Positions 9,758 through 19,501 of a stretch of DNA of 21,701 nucleotides are shown piece after piece (the stretch's first letter is position 1; the number at the start of each line of letters is the position of its first letter). The stretch is from positions 69,633 to 91,333 of the forward strand of contig NW_014577504.1 of the NCBI RefSeq assembly GCF_000485595.1. The letters are read 5' to 3'. The DNA is from Priapulus caudatus. Lineage: Eukaryota; Priapulida; Priapulimorpha; Priapulimorphida; Priapulidae. The notes below the pieces were generated by a model. The model was not told the DNA's origin. It did no database searches and saw nothing but the letters and a program-made list of their open reading frames with translations. A program made the position numbers and the translations under genes.

Positions 9758-10585
9758 TTAGTTGTATCGCGATGTAACACGTAGCATGTCGTAGATCGCT
9801 GTATCACGTAACGGGTAGCATGTCGCAGTTCGTTGTATCACGTAACGTGTAACATTTCGTAGATCGGTGTATCACGTAACGGGTAGCATGTTGCAGTTCG
9901 TTGTATCACGTAACGTGTAACATGTCGTACATCGTTGTATCACGTAACGGCTAACATGTCGTACATCGTTGTATCACGTAACGGGTAGCATGGTCGAGCG
10001 ATCGCTTGTATCATCGTAAACTGGTACAGTCGGCAGTTCGTTGTATCACGTAACGTTAACATGCGAGATACGGTGTCATAGCGGAACGGTTAGCAATGTG
10101 GGGTAGTTCGTTGTATCACGTAACGTTGTAACATGTCGTACATCGTTTTATCAGACGTAACGCTAACATGTCCGTACATCGTTGTAATTCAACGATAACG
10201 AGTATCATCTCATTAGACGTTGTAATCACGCTAACGGCAAGCATTGGTCGGTACATGATCGTTGTATCAAGCGTAACGGCTAACATGTCGTGCATCGTTA
10301 TATCACGTAACGTGTAACATCTCTTAGACCGTTGTATCACGTAACGGCTAACATGTCGTACATCGTTGTATCACGTAACAGCTAACATGTCGTGCATCGT
10401 TATATCACGTAACGTGTAACATCTCTTAGACCGTTGTATCACGTAACGGCTAACATGTCGCACATCGTTGTATCACGTAACGGGTAGCATCTCTTAAACC
10501 GTTGTATCACGTAACGTGTAACATGTCGTGCATCGTTGTATCACGTAACGGCTAACATGTCGTGCATCGTTGTATCACGTAACAC
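9758..10585. repeat. 34-bp minisatellite with TATCACGTAACG core
   Basis: About 24 head-to-tail units of 34 bp. Each contains GTTGTATCACGTAACG, then (G/C)(G/T)(G/C)TA(G/A)CAT(G/C)TCGT and a short variable link. Units alternate between types reading ACGGGTAGCATG, ACGTGTAACATG and ACGGCTAACATG. The two ends are clean; the middle (about 10000-10290) is ragged with base gains. Each unit carries a CACGT core. The short open frames here are artefacts. Confidence 0.9.
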
Positions 10586-11433
10586 GCCGCGACTCTCAAT
10601 AACATGAAATAGTTCGTCTGACGTTAACTCCGATCGCACTTTCACTTCCACCTTAACACCTGCGTGTCTGCTGACAGGAAATTACACTGGCTTCGTTGCC
10701 AACGCGCGTCGAACATTACCGCATCGCAGGTACACACACACGTAGAGCCACGAAACCAGGTCGCGATACATGAGAAATGAAGGAACACCACGACCTCATG
10801 TCGATGGCTGGCCAGACATGTGCAGTTTTTCAAACACGAGTACTGTTTGATATATAAAACTCGGGCCGTTTGAGCTTTTGTGTAGAGCCAAAATGGCGGA
10901 CGTGCGTGTCTGGTATTCGAACTGTATTGAATAGGATAATAAAAACGGAAAACCAATTTATCGTACAATTTTGCGATTAAAGGTACGCGTCGGAGAAGGG
11001 ATGAAGATGTCTCGGAGGAAATAAAGGGTTAACAGTTCGATAGATTTTGTCATTTATGCGATAAATGGGTAAATAACAACGTTTAGAGGTTTGTAAGCCT
11101 ACTGAGAGAGTTTAGTGGTGCAGTCGACGGCGTGTCTACACTTCACTTTGTCGGCTGTGAGGTCAACCCCCGGCCGTGAACCATCTCAAAAAGCGAAAAC
11201 CTGCATGGTCACCACATTAATGACCGTGTGATGTCGGCCGTGAACTTAAGCTACAACATAATACGGAGACGGGTAAAGAACCATCAAGAGAACGTGACAC
11301 ACTGCGGCGGTGGCCACCAGCAAAGCAGTCAGTCTAGCGCAGTGCTCTGGTGCTAACTATTGAATGACATTTCAACTCCATATCTATACAATAAGTTAGT
11401 TACACGCAGACGCACTACCTCATCAAACCAGCA
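10586..11433. other. Unannotated stretch between the 34-bp array and arm C
   Basis: About 850 bp of unique-looking sequence. A 108-codon minus-strand frame at 10642-10968 has no recognisable motif and no codon-use support, so it is not called. No RNA gene, repeat or regulatory element could be supported. Confidence 0.4.
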
Positions 11434-11486
11434 GTGTATAATATAGATATATTATATATTCCAATTATATAATCTATATTATACAC
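11434..11486. repeat. Perfect 15-bp inverted repeat at the outer edge of arm C
   Basis: GTGTATAATATAGAT (11434-11448) and ATCTATATTATACAC (11472-11486) are exact reverse complements around a 23-bp AT loop. The same GTGTATAATATAGAT string lies at about 21654-21668, near the outer edge of arm C' in the opposite sense. It may mark an element terminus or a cruciform-prone breakpoint. Confidence 0.75.
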
Positions 11487-11975
11487 TCCTGATCACACGA
11501 CATCCCGTGTATGTGAGGGGAGGGGGAACAGACAAATACCAGAACATAACATAACAAGTAAAAGACACACACGAACAAGGCAGCCCCCTGGATTCATCAC
11601 CAGCTACACTCACCCAGCCTGCCGACCCCTACCCCCACCCCACCCCCATTGCGCTACATATTGGCCGTAATGAATCCGCCTTCGCTGCCGACGAGTGCAT
11701 GACTCTATTAGCGGTTTATGATCGCATATTAGGCGCGCAATCCCTATTAACGTCGATCATTCATTGGCGTGTTGACTCCGGCCTCGGCTCACCTGCGCCT
11801 CTCCACACGCAACTCACCTGCACGCCAACCGCCCCTAACACGCGAGTTCACCCAGTAGTTCTCTTACATACATGTTCCTAAACTGTTGCCGACCAACAAC
11901 CGCTACCGTGAACGCTCACGTCATTTTGTACCGCCTACTTTGTATACATGTGTGCATCTACTAATATTCTGCATA
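11487..11975. other. Low-copy part of arm C before the 26-bp array
   Basis: No gene seen. It is mirrored at about 21170-21640. CCCC(T/A)CCCC runs near 11628-11648 are the C-rich counterpart of GGGGTGGGG at 21490-21510. CAACAACCGCTACCGTGAACG near 11895 is nearly a mirror of itself and is kept in both arms. Confidence 0.5.
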
Positions 11976-12560
11976 TACATATATGCATATACATTGTACA
12001 TGTACATATTGCATATACATTGTACGTGTACATATTGCATATACATTGTACATGCACATATTGCATATACATTGTACGTGTACATATTGCATATACATTG
12101 TACATGCACATATTGCATATACATTGTACGTGTACATATTGCATATGCATTCTACATGTACATATTGCATATACATTGTACGTGAACATATTGCATATAT
12201 ATACATTGTACGTGCACATATTGCGTATACATTGTACGTATACCTATTGCATATACATTGTACGTGTAGGCCTACATATTGCGTATACATTGTACGATTG
12301 TACGTGTACATATTTCGTATACATTGTACGTGTACATATTGCATATCCATTGTACGTGTACATATTGCATATGCATTGTACGTGTACATATTGCATATAC
12401 ATTGTACGTGTATATATTGCATATTATACATTGTACGTGTACATATCGCATATACATTGTACATGTACATGTGCGTATATTGTACATGTACATATTGCAC
12501 ATACATAGTACAAGTAAATATTGTGTATACATTGTACATACATTTTATATACATCTTACA
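11976..12560. repeat. 26-bp minisatellite, arm C
   Basis: About 22 units built from TATTGCATATACATTGTACG followed by TGTACA or TGCACA. Odd and even units alternate between CGTG and CATG links over part of the array, a higher-order pattern. Because 26 is not a multiple of three, three units make a 26-residue protein period; all six frames give long Ile/His/Tyr/Cys-rich open frames (up to about 198 codons) which are artefacts. Confidence 0.95.
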
Positions 12561-13448
12561 TTATATATTACAGGTATGAAATGTTATATCTATATACAAC
12601 ATACCTATAATTTTAGCGTACTATAGATTCGCCTCTGTGATTTTAGACAAGCTAGATTCCCGTCAACATACGCACACACTCACACGCACGCACACAGTAG
12701 CCATCAGTTACTCTTGTATGACACGAATTCTTGCACACAGATACGTAATTTCAGTGCACAAAATAGATGGTTTATTCAGCAAGTACAGTTTACACAAAAA
12801 TCGCAAATGCACACGTGCCTAAACCAACTATTGGGTTTACTTAAAAATAAAATATACCGGTATCATTCATATATATATATATATAAAATTTACTTTTGTA
12901 TTAGTGTACGTAGACATTGCGCAAACGAACTACACGTGTAGCAACTGACAGGTAGGTAACAACACTGATCAGAAAATATACTATATATTCTCACTCAATG
13001 CCGCGCGAAGCGAGTGTATCACCGAAATCAAAGCTACCAATTAACACCACAATACGAAAATAATATAGCTTTCAGCTCCACTATAATCAAATGCAAACCC
13101 TGATCACGACAATCATCTGTGAAATGCGTGCGTGTGTGCGTGCGTTAGTAATCGCAAATATTGAAGTTCTTATCGAAAAAAGACGGCCTATTTATTATTA
13201 CAGTACACTATCTATCATCCGAAATTCTGAAAACCGAAAGTTCTTTTGTGGAGGTCGTCTGCACACCAAAGCTTGTACCGGCTAGTTGCAGGATATACGG
13301 TATGTATATCTGTACTGTACTACCATTCCGAAATCCGAAAAATTCCGAATTCCGATACGTGTCTGGTCTCAAGTGTTTCGGATAATAAATTGTGTACTGT
13401 GGTTTCTTTTGTTCACTTGAGACACACAGTCTTTTTACACTATCGATT
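12561..13448. other. Low-copy part of arm C, non-coding
   Basis: Contains a CA patch at 12668-12696, a TA run at 12868-12886 and otherwise mixed sequence. It is mirrored at about 19728-20600. Short open frames occur on both strands in both arms but differ in frame between arms through one-base indels, which argues against coding. No promoter or RNA gene recognised. Confidence 0.5.
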
Positions 13449-13669
13449 GCTGCGTTTACACTATCGATTTTTGTCAGCAAATCGTCCGAGTCGTGCAAAA
13501 TAGAACACGTTCTATTTCTCCAACTCGGCGACTTGACTCCGACTCCGACTCCAACACAATCGAATTTCAGCCGATTAGTTGAAATGCACTTGGGTCAAGT
13601 CGGGGGCAAGTTGGAATGCACTTGAAATCGCTACGATTTGCTGACAAAAACCAATAGTGTAAACGCAGC
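13449..13669. mobile_element. MITE-like element with 36-bp terminal inverted repeats, arm C
   Basis: A 221-bp segment bounded by GCTGCGTTTACACTATCGAT (continuing to 13484) and its near-perfect reverse complement at 13634-13669, with 3 mismatches in 36. It has no coding capacity. Inside are an 8-bp palindrome pair AATAGAAC/GTTCTATT (13499-13516) and GACTCC repeats at about 13534-13554. These features fit a non-autonomous DNA transposon. A clear target duplication is missing: the left end carries an extra copy of ACACTATCGATT (13437-13448), and TTTTACAC/TTTTACAT lie outside both ends. I do not assign a superfamily. Confidence 0.6.
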
Positions 13670-13999
13670 TTTTACATGAAACCGAAAGTAAACACATCCA
13701 GTTTTCGGAAAGTGGAAAACACACATCACACGGTGACTGCGACGCGCGCAATAACCGCACACACACCCGTCCTGGAACTCATCGATGTAATACATAACAT
13801 CATGGCAACCATAGAAAACATAAAACACAAAATAATGATAATAATAACGACAATGTATACTAGCGACACATTACTTGTATGTACTGACAGACGACGGAGG
13901 CGGGCGTCTGCAAGTCTGGATGGAATGCTTCATGATCAGCCTCTGTCACACGCACGCACGCAAGCACCGAGGCTGGACACGTGACGACCCATTCGCAGG
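13670..13999. other. Arm C sequence between the MITE-like element and the 13-bp array
   Basis: Non-coding as far as I can see; mirrored at about 19175-19500. Includes TGACTGCGACGCGCGCAATAA near 13735 and an AATAATGATAATAATAACG patch near 13832. No gene called. Confidence 0.4.
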
Positions 14000-14019
14000 T
14001 AACAAAGGTGAGGCGGGGA

Positions 14020-14292
14020 AGATAAACTGGGAAGATAAGTGGGGAAGATAAGTGGGGAAGATAAGTGGGGAAGGTGAACGAGGAAGGTGAACGGGGAAGA
14101 TGAACGGGGAAGACAAACGGGGTAGATAAACGGGAAAGGTGAACAGGGAAGACGAACGAGGAAGATAAACGGGGAAGGTAAACAGGGAAGACGAACGGGA
14201 AAGGTGAACGGGGAAGATAAAGGGGGAAGATGAACAGGGAATGTGAACGGGGAAGATAGACGGGGAAGATAGACGGGGAAGGTAAACAGGAA
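14020..14292. repeat. 13-bp purine-rich minisatellite, arm C
   Basis: About 21 units of 13 bp with consensus GGGGAAGRTRAAC. The strand is G/A-rich with runs of four G every 13 bases. The mirrored array in arm C' is about twice as long, so copy number has changed since the duplication. The minus-strand frame reads as repeated F-P-V-Y/H-L-P-R units because 39 nt equals three repeat units; this is not a gene. Confidence 0.9.
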
Positions 14293-14462
14293 AGAATAAA
14301 ATTGTATACTATGTAATTACACATGTATATATATATATATATATTGATTTACTACATTGTATATTATATGTTATTGCGCCATTATAAATATAGATGTACG
14401 ATGTATATATAGCATTATTAACCCGCTAGCGCTGCATGCGCCACCATGCGGCCTGGATAGAA

Positions 14463-14472
14463 TCTTACCTTT
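14463..14472 (-). other. Splice donor of exon copy B
   Basis: AAAG/GTAAGA on the minus strand, a strong consensus donor, phase 1, splitting a glycine codon. The intron sequence directly after it (GCTAGCGCTGCATGCGCCAC on the plus strand near 14423) is conserved in copy A. Confidence 0.65.
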
Positions 14473-15108
14473 GACCTTGTCCGATATGCTTAAGAAGTCA
14501 TCTATCACTTCGTCGGTGTCGTTCGTCATGACGATGGTCTTCTCCACCTCCCCGCCGTGCCTCGCCACCGCAAGCTGCATCTCTAGCGCGAGGCTCTCCA
14601 TGTAAGGCACCCGCGCGTGCACGATCACCACATACTTCCACTGAAAGTGTCGCAAGATGGCCGCCATCGCGTCGGCGGCGCGACTGTCGGCGCCGACCGA
14701 CGACGTGAAGAAGGCACTCGTGCGACGCGTGTCCGAGCAGCCCCACGACACGGCCGTGCGCTGCCAGGCGGTGGCGAGGCGGGCCGCCGGCTCGCACAGG
14801 TAATGATGCACGGGACCGATGAAGGCGTCGTAGTCGTCCGGATCGAGGCGCACGAACTCGGCGAGCGCGTACGTCGACGCGCAGTGCGTGGCGACGAGCG
14901 TGTGTCGCACGTCGACGGTCGGCAGCAGACGCGGGTCGGCGGCGACGCGTCGGAACGCGAGCGACGTCGTCTGCAGCGGACGCGCGTTGTTGTAGTGCGC
15001 CGCACGGCACGCGTACGGCGCCAGCACGGCGACGTTGAAGACTGTGCGCGACGTCGCCGGCGCAATCGCCGACAGCGACAACGCGAGCACGACGAGAAGT
15101 AGTAACAT
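14469..15108 (-). CDS. Receptor guanylate cyclase-like first exon, copy B (partial gene)
   Basis: First exon of a secreted or membrane receptor; 213 codons plus one base, ending at AAAG/GTAAGA. Residues 1-20 form a signal peptide (MLLLLVVLALSLSAIAP). The rest is the N-terminal lobe of an ANF-receptor (PBP1) ligand-binding domain: VFNVAVLAPY at 23-32, AFIGPVHHYLCEPAARL at 95-111, VSWGC at 120-124, LRHFQWKYVVIV at 152-163. Cysteines at 34, 76, 105 and 124 are shared with copy 1 and could form two disulfides, as in guanylate-cyclase ectodomains. NDT at 196-198 is a possible glycosylation site. The start at 15108 was chosen because the signal peptide begins there; an in-frame ATG at 15222 would add 38 Arg-rich residues, less likely for a secreted protein. 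Later exons are not in the window. The family is clear as PBP1; guanylate cyclase rather than another receptor type is likely, not certain. Confidence 0.75.
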
Positions 15109-15420
15109 CGCACCTGGTGGCAGTCTAAACCGAATCGACTTGGCGACGACGTCGCAGGTCAAGCGTCGGCGACGAAGACGCGTGGCGTTGTTAATAGAAA
15201 AATTCGCGACCACTGCATCCACCCGTAACCAGAACCGTACGCTAACACCGGGTTATATTATCTCACTATCCGAATACTATCTCCACTGAGCAGCTGATGG
15301 AAGCCAAACACCTGACCAGAACGGTGGGCTCACGCCAAGTGGGTGGTTACTATTCCAACACTATTTGACAGTCGCTGAAAAAAGTCGAAGCGGAAAATAA
15401 TCAGCAAAATCAAATGATAT
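15109..15420. other. Upstream region of exon copy B
   Basis: About 310 bp between the start codon and the GGTGA array, shared with copy A through small indels. On the minus strand an AT-rich ATAATATAAC lies about 145 bp upstream of the start codon, but copy A lacks it, so I do not call a TATA box. The region probably contains the leader and promoter. Confidence 0.35.
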
Positions 15421-15960
15421 CGGTGAGGTGAGGTGAGGTGTGGTTCGGTGAGGTGTGGAGAGGTGAGGTGTGGTGGTGTAAGGTGAAGCGAGGTGAGGTG
15501 AGGTGAGGTGAGTTGAAGTAAGGTCTGGCGAGGTGTGGTGATGTGTGGTGAGATGTGGTGATGTGTGGTGAGATGTGGTGGGATGGTGTGAGGTGTGGTG
15601 TGGTGGTGTGAGGTGAGGTGTGCTGAGGTGTGGTGTGGTGGTGTGAGGTGAGGTGAGGTGAGGTGAGGTGAGGTGAGGTGAGGTGAGGTGAGGTGAGGTG
15701 AGGTGAGGTGAGAGTGAGCAGGTGAGGGTGAGAAGTGTGTGTTGCGAGATGATGATGAGGTGACGGTTGTGATGTGAGGTGAGCGTGACGACGTGTGAAG
15801 GTGATGTGGTGTGAAGTAAGGTTAGGATTGTGTGAGAATTGGTGATGTGTGACGGTTGAGGTGAGGTGGGGTGAGGTGAGGTGGTGTGAGGTGATGTGGT
15901 GTGAGGTAAGGTTAGGTGTGGTGAGATGTGGTGATGTGTGGTGAGATGAGGTGAGGTGAT
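15421..15960. repeat. GGTGA-type pentamer array, copy B
   Basis: About 540 bp of GAGGT/GGTGA pentamers. There is a pure run of roughly 60 bp at about 15648-15709, absent at that length from copy A, then an irregular 158-bp block (15710-15867) identical to 6683-6840. G-rich on the plus strand, C-rich on the transcribed sense of the receptor exon. Confidence 0.85.
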
Positions 15961-17259
15961 TGATATATACAGATAAAGTATTGTTTCACACCCAAATTCA
16001 CTGTGAGCAATCCTTTCTCTATAAATTTCTTGCTAATAGTACTGGTTGAACTGGTGAAATTAAAGATCTTCCCCATCCTCCAACTCGCGAAAGAAACCAT
16101 TAAGATCTATGTTTTCCTTGTCCCAAATCTTTACAAATAATAACGAATAACAAATAATATACAATTAAAATATGCAAAATTAAATATTGCATATTAAAAT
16201 AATATCCAATTAATCCAATATTCACAGAACAGTGTCTGCTAAAACTAGTTAATGTTTCCCCTTTTTTAGTTATGGGTGGCATGGGCAGGGGTCTTAAAAA
16301 TATGCTGACTATTATCATATTTATTTATTTATTACACCGTGTATATTTTCCTACACACAGAATACACACAAATTGACAATCTTGAACAAATTGACAATTG
16401 ACAATCACAAATTGACAATTCTGAATAGCACTTATTATTGATTAAACCAGCCACTAACAAGGAAGGCATTGTCACAAGTAATGCATGGAATGCTTACTCG
16501 AGGATAGAAAACAACAGATCAACATGTTCCAGCAAATGTATTCATTAGTTTCATATCAAAATGTATAAAACTTAATTCCATTTAGATACAATGGTTTTTC
16601 CATATACCTTATCAAGAAAGTTAAAATGTAAAAATCATGAAAATGTACACCAGCTATTTCCTTAATTCTGAACTTAAACTTGGTGTTTAATAAACATGCA
16701 TTTTATTGCTATCCATTTGCCTTAAACTCTGTAAAGTGACGTCAGGTTTAGCGGGTTTGTGTAACTGGTATCAAACTTTATTGCTGTGTGTTTAAAGTCC
16801 AACAAATGTCAAATCAAAACTTTGAAGATCAGAATAGAATTTACATATGGCCTTGCCTGTTGTTTACAATATACCTGTAAAATTTACCATTTCATTGGGG
16901 ATCGGAGGAGACGGAAGGATATCACATGAAGGCTGTCATTTTGTGTGTAGTAAAATAACATGAACACTAAGTAATAAATAAATAAATAAATAATCGATAA
17001 ATGATGAACTTATAGTCTAGACCCCTCCCCTACACCACCCGCACGTAAAAATTAGGGACAAAACATAAACTACTTTTGTAGAGTACATTAGTAATCCTGT
17101 AGTACCCATTAGTACACCTGTGAATTTTGGATTAAATTAAAGACTTGGAATAGCGTCAGTCAGATAACAAGTAATGAAGGTTCGCTTTTTATTTTAGGTC
17201 AAAAATGACAAATTCCCGGGCATTAGACATAAAATAAGAACTTGGACCTATTTTCAAGG
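15961..17259. other. AT-rich sequence upstream of exon copy B
   Basis: Non-coding counterpart of about 6951-8224. It contains a short CACAAATTGACAAT repeat (about 16368-16425) and an AATA run at 16975-16994, neither present in copy A at that length. No gene or RNA seen. Confidence 0.5.
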
Positions 17260-17337
17260 ACCTCCAATGACAAAAGGGAAATTTTTAAAAGAGCAAAAGA
17301 CAAAATTCAAGGACTTTCAAGGGCTGTGGAAACCCTG
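17260..17337. mobile_element. Possible hAT-like terminal fragment, copy B
   Basis: Reading leftward on the minus strand from 17337 it begins CAGGGTTTCCACAGCCC and then CTTGAAAGTCCTTGAATTT. It is the counterpart of 8225-8298 and reads slightly closer to a canonical hAT-like end. No opposite terminus found. Confidence 0.3.
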
Positions 17338-17574
17338 CTCTCGCTCTCTTTCTCTCTCGCTCAAATTTTTACTTTGGTGTTTACTTACACATTTTAATGC
17401 ACAAACGCTGCGACGTTCAACCGGCCGTAACGGCACACGACACTTCGGGATCGGCAGAAATCACAACGTCGTGTCATCGCGGCGTTCCACCCGGTTTTCG
17501 TGACAAACGGATCCGTCGAATATCGGAAGATGATCGGAAGATCGAACGTATCGAAGATAACGCACGCACACACC

Positions 17575-18505
17575 CCCTCCCACACCTCCCTCCCCCTCCC
17601 ACTCAATCCTTAATCTTCCTTCCCGCGCGACACCTTACTCCTTCCTCCCCGCCCACACCTTACTCCCTTCCTCCCCGCCCATACCTTACTCCTTCCTCCC
17701 CGCCCACTCCTTAATCTTCCCTCCCCCGCCCACACCTACTCCTTCCTCCCCGCCCACTCCTTACTCCTTCCTCCCGCCACTCCTTGATCTTTCCTCCCCG
17801 CCCACACCTTACTCTTCCTCCCCGCCCACACCTTTACTCCTTCCTCCCCGCCCACTCCTTACTCCTTCCTCCCCGCCCACTCCTTAATCTTTCCTCCCCG
17901 CCCACACCTTACTCCTCCTCCGCCGCCACTCCTTAATCTTCCTTCCCCCGCCCACACCTTACTCCTCCCTCCCCGCCCCACACCTTACTCCTTCCTCCCC
18001 GCCCACACCTTAATCTTTCCTCCCCCGCCCACACCTTACTCCTTCCTCCCCGCCCACACCTTACTCCTTCCTCCCCGCCCACTCCTTACTCCTTCTCCCC
18101 GCCCACTCCTTAATCTTTCCTCCCCCGCCCACACTTACTCCTTCCTCCCCGCCCACTCCTTAATCTTCCTTCCCCCGCCCACACTTACTCCTCCCTCCCC
18201 CCGCCTACACCTTCCTCCCCCTCCCCGCCCACTCCTTAATCTTTCCTCCTCCGCCCATATTCTTTCTCCCTCCCCCGCCCACAACCTTCCTCTCCCTTCC
18301 GCCCCCACACCTTACTCCTTCCTTCCCCGCCCACACCTTACTCCTCCCTCCCCGCCTAACACCTTCCTCCCCCTCTCGCCCACACCTTTACTCCTCTCCC
18401 CGCCCCACACCTTCCTCCCCCTCCCCGCCCACACCTTACTCCTTCGTCCCCCGCCCACACCTTTCCCCTTCCCCCACACCTTCCGCCCCCTCACAACCCC
18501 TGTCT
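17575..18505. repeat. 25-bp C-rich minisatellite
   Basis: About 37 units of 25 bp, core CCTTCCTCCCCGCCCAC followed by ACCTTACT, TCCTTACT or TCCTTAATCT. Unit types are interspersed rather than blocked. The other strand has GGGCGGGGAGG in nearly every unit. It lies between copy B and arm C', with no equivalent after copy A. Open frames over it (Pro/Ser-rich, or Gly/Arg-rich on the minus strand) are artefacts. Confidence 0.95.
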
Positions 18506-18619
18506 GCCACTACGCTAGTTACAGTCCCGGATCCTGATACTGTAACCGAGTTGGCTTGCAGACTCTGTGGTTAATTGGCGATAGGGAATGTAGCGAATCT
18601 ACTACCGTTCTAACACCCG
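18506..18619. other. Short unique spacer
   Basis: About 110 bp between the C-rich array and arm C', with no counterpart seen elsewhere in the window. It probably contains the inner breakpoint of the inverted duplication. GTAATTAC occurs here (about 18618) and also next to the inner edge of arm C (about 14315). Confidence 0.4.
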
Positions 18620-18624
18620 TAATT

Positions 18625-19158
18625 ACCTTCCCCGTTCACCTTCCCCGTTTCTCTTCCCCGTTCATCTTCCCTGTTCACCTACCCTGTTCACCTTCCCCGT
18701 TCGTCTTCCCTGTTCACCTTCCTCGTTCATCTTCCCCGTTCACCTTTCCCGTTCATCTTCCCCGTTTGTCTTCCCCGTTCACCTTCCCCGTTTATCTTCC
18801 CCGCTCGTCTTTCCTGTTTACCTTCCCCGTCTATCTTCCCCGTTCACCTTCCCCGTTCATCTTCCCCGTTCGTCTTTCCTGTTTACCTCCCCGTCTATCT
18901 TCCCGTCTATCTTCCCGTTCACATTCCCTGTTCATCTTCCCCCTTTATCTTCCCCGTTCACCTTTTCCCGTTCGTCTTCCCTGTTTACCTTCCCCGTTTA
19001 TCTTCCTCGTTCGTCTTCCCTGTTCACCTTTCCGTTTATCTACCCGCGTTTGTCTTCCCCGTTCATCTTCCCGTTCACCTTCCTCGTTCACCTTCCCCAC
19101 TTATCTTCCCCACTTATCTTCCCCACTTATCTTCCCAGTTTATCTTCCCCGCCTCACC
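18625..19158. repeat. 13-bp minisatellite, arm C' (expanded)
   Basis: About 41 units of the pyrimidine version GTTYAYCTTCCCC, about twice the count in arm C. The 247-codon plus frame at 18556-19299, the longest apparent protein in this part, is almost entirely a translation of this array and is rejected as a gene. Confidence 0.9.
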
Positions 19159-19501
19159 TTTGTTACCTGCGAATGGGTCCGTCACGTGTCCAGCCTCCGG
19201 TGCTTGCGTGCGGTGCGTGTGACAGAGGCTGATCATGAAGCATTCCATCCAGACTTGCAGGACGCCGCCCGTCCGTCGTCTGTCAGTACATACAAGTAAT
19301 GTGTCGCTAGTATACATTTGTCGTTATTATTATCATTATTTTGTGTTTTATGTTTTCTATGGTTGCCATGATGTTATATATTACATCGATGAGTTCCAGG
19401 ACGGGTGTGTGTGCGGTTATTGCGCGCGTCGCAGTCACCGTGTGATGTGTGTTTTCCACTTTCCGAAAACTGGATGTGTTTACTTTCGGTTTCATGTAAA
19501 A
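19159..19501. other. Arm C' sequence between the 13-bp array and the MITE-like element
   Basis: Mirror of 13670-13999. No gene, RNA or regulatory site recognised; open frames here differ from those in arm C through one-base indels. Confidence 0.4.

Larger units (their letters stand above)
11434..14296 (+). repeat. Inverted duplication, left arm (C)
   Basis: About 2.86 kb that reappears in reverse complement at about 18620-21701. Order in this arm: AT palindrome, a segment with GATCATTCATTGGC, the 26-bp minisatellite, a CA patch, about 1.4 kb of low-copy sequence containing a MITE-like element, then the 13-bp minisatellite. Where I compared the low-copy part by eye, the arms differ only by occasional substitutions and one-base indels. 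The left edge lies within or just before the palindrome; the right edge abuts copy B at 14297. Confidence 0.9.
14298..17570. repeat. Direct duplication, copy B
   Basis: About 3.27 kb colinear with copy A (5032-8540). It starts at AAAATTGTATACTATGTAATT, directly after the last 13-bp unit of arm C, and ends where the C-rich 25-bp array begins. It contains the intact receptor exon, about 2.4 kb upstream of it, and a GGTGA array. Confidence 0.85.

Noticed and set aside
10642-10968. 108-codon minus-strand open frame
   Set aside because: No recognisable domain; Cys/Tyr/Phe composition typical of chance frames in such DNA.
11886-12579. Overlapping open frames up to 198 codons on both strands
   Set aside because: They translate the 26-bp minisatellite in every frame; low-complexity Ile/Tyr/His/Cys periods, no start context or family match.
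14498-15113. Arg-rich open frames overlapping exon copy B on both strands
   Set aside because: Shadow frames of a GC-rich exon; only the frame with signal peptide, cysteines and donor makes a recognisable domain.
18556-19299. 247-codon plus-strand open frame
   Set aside because: Nearly all is the 13-bp array read in its open frame; the mirrored array gives a shorter, different protein.
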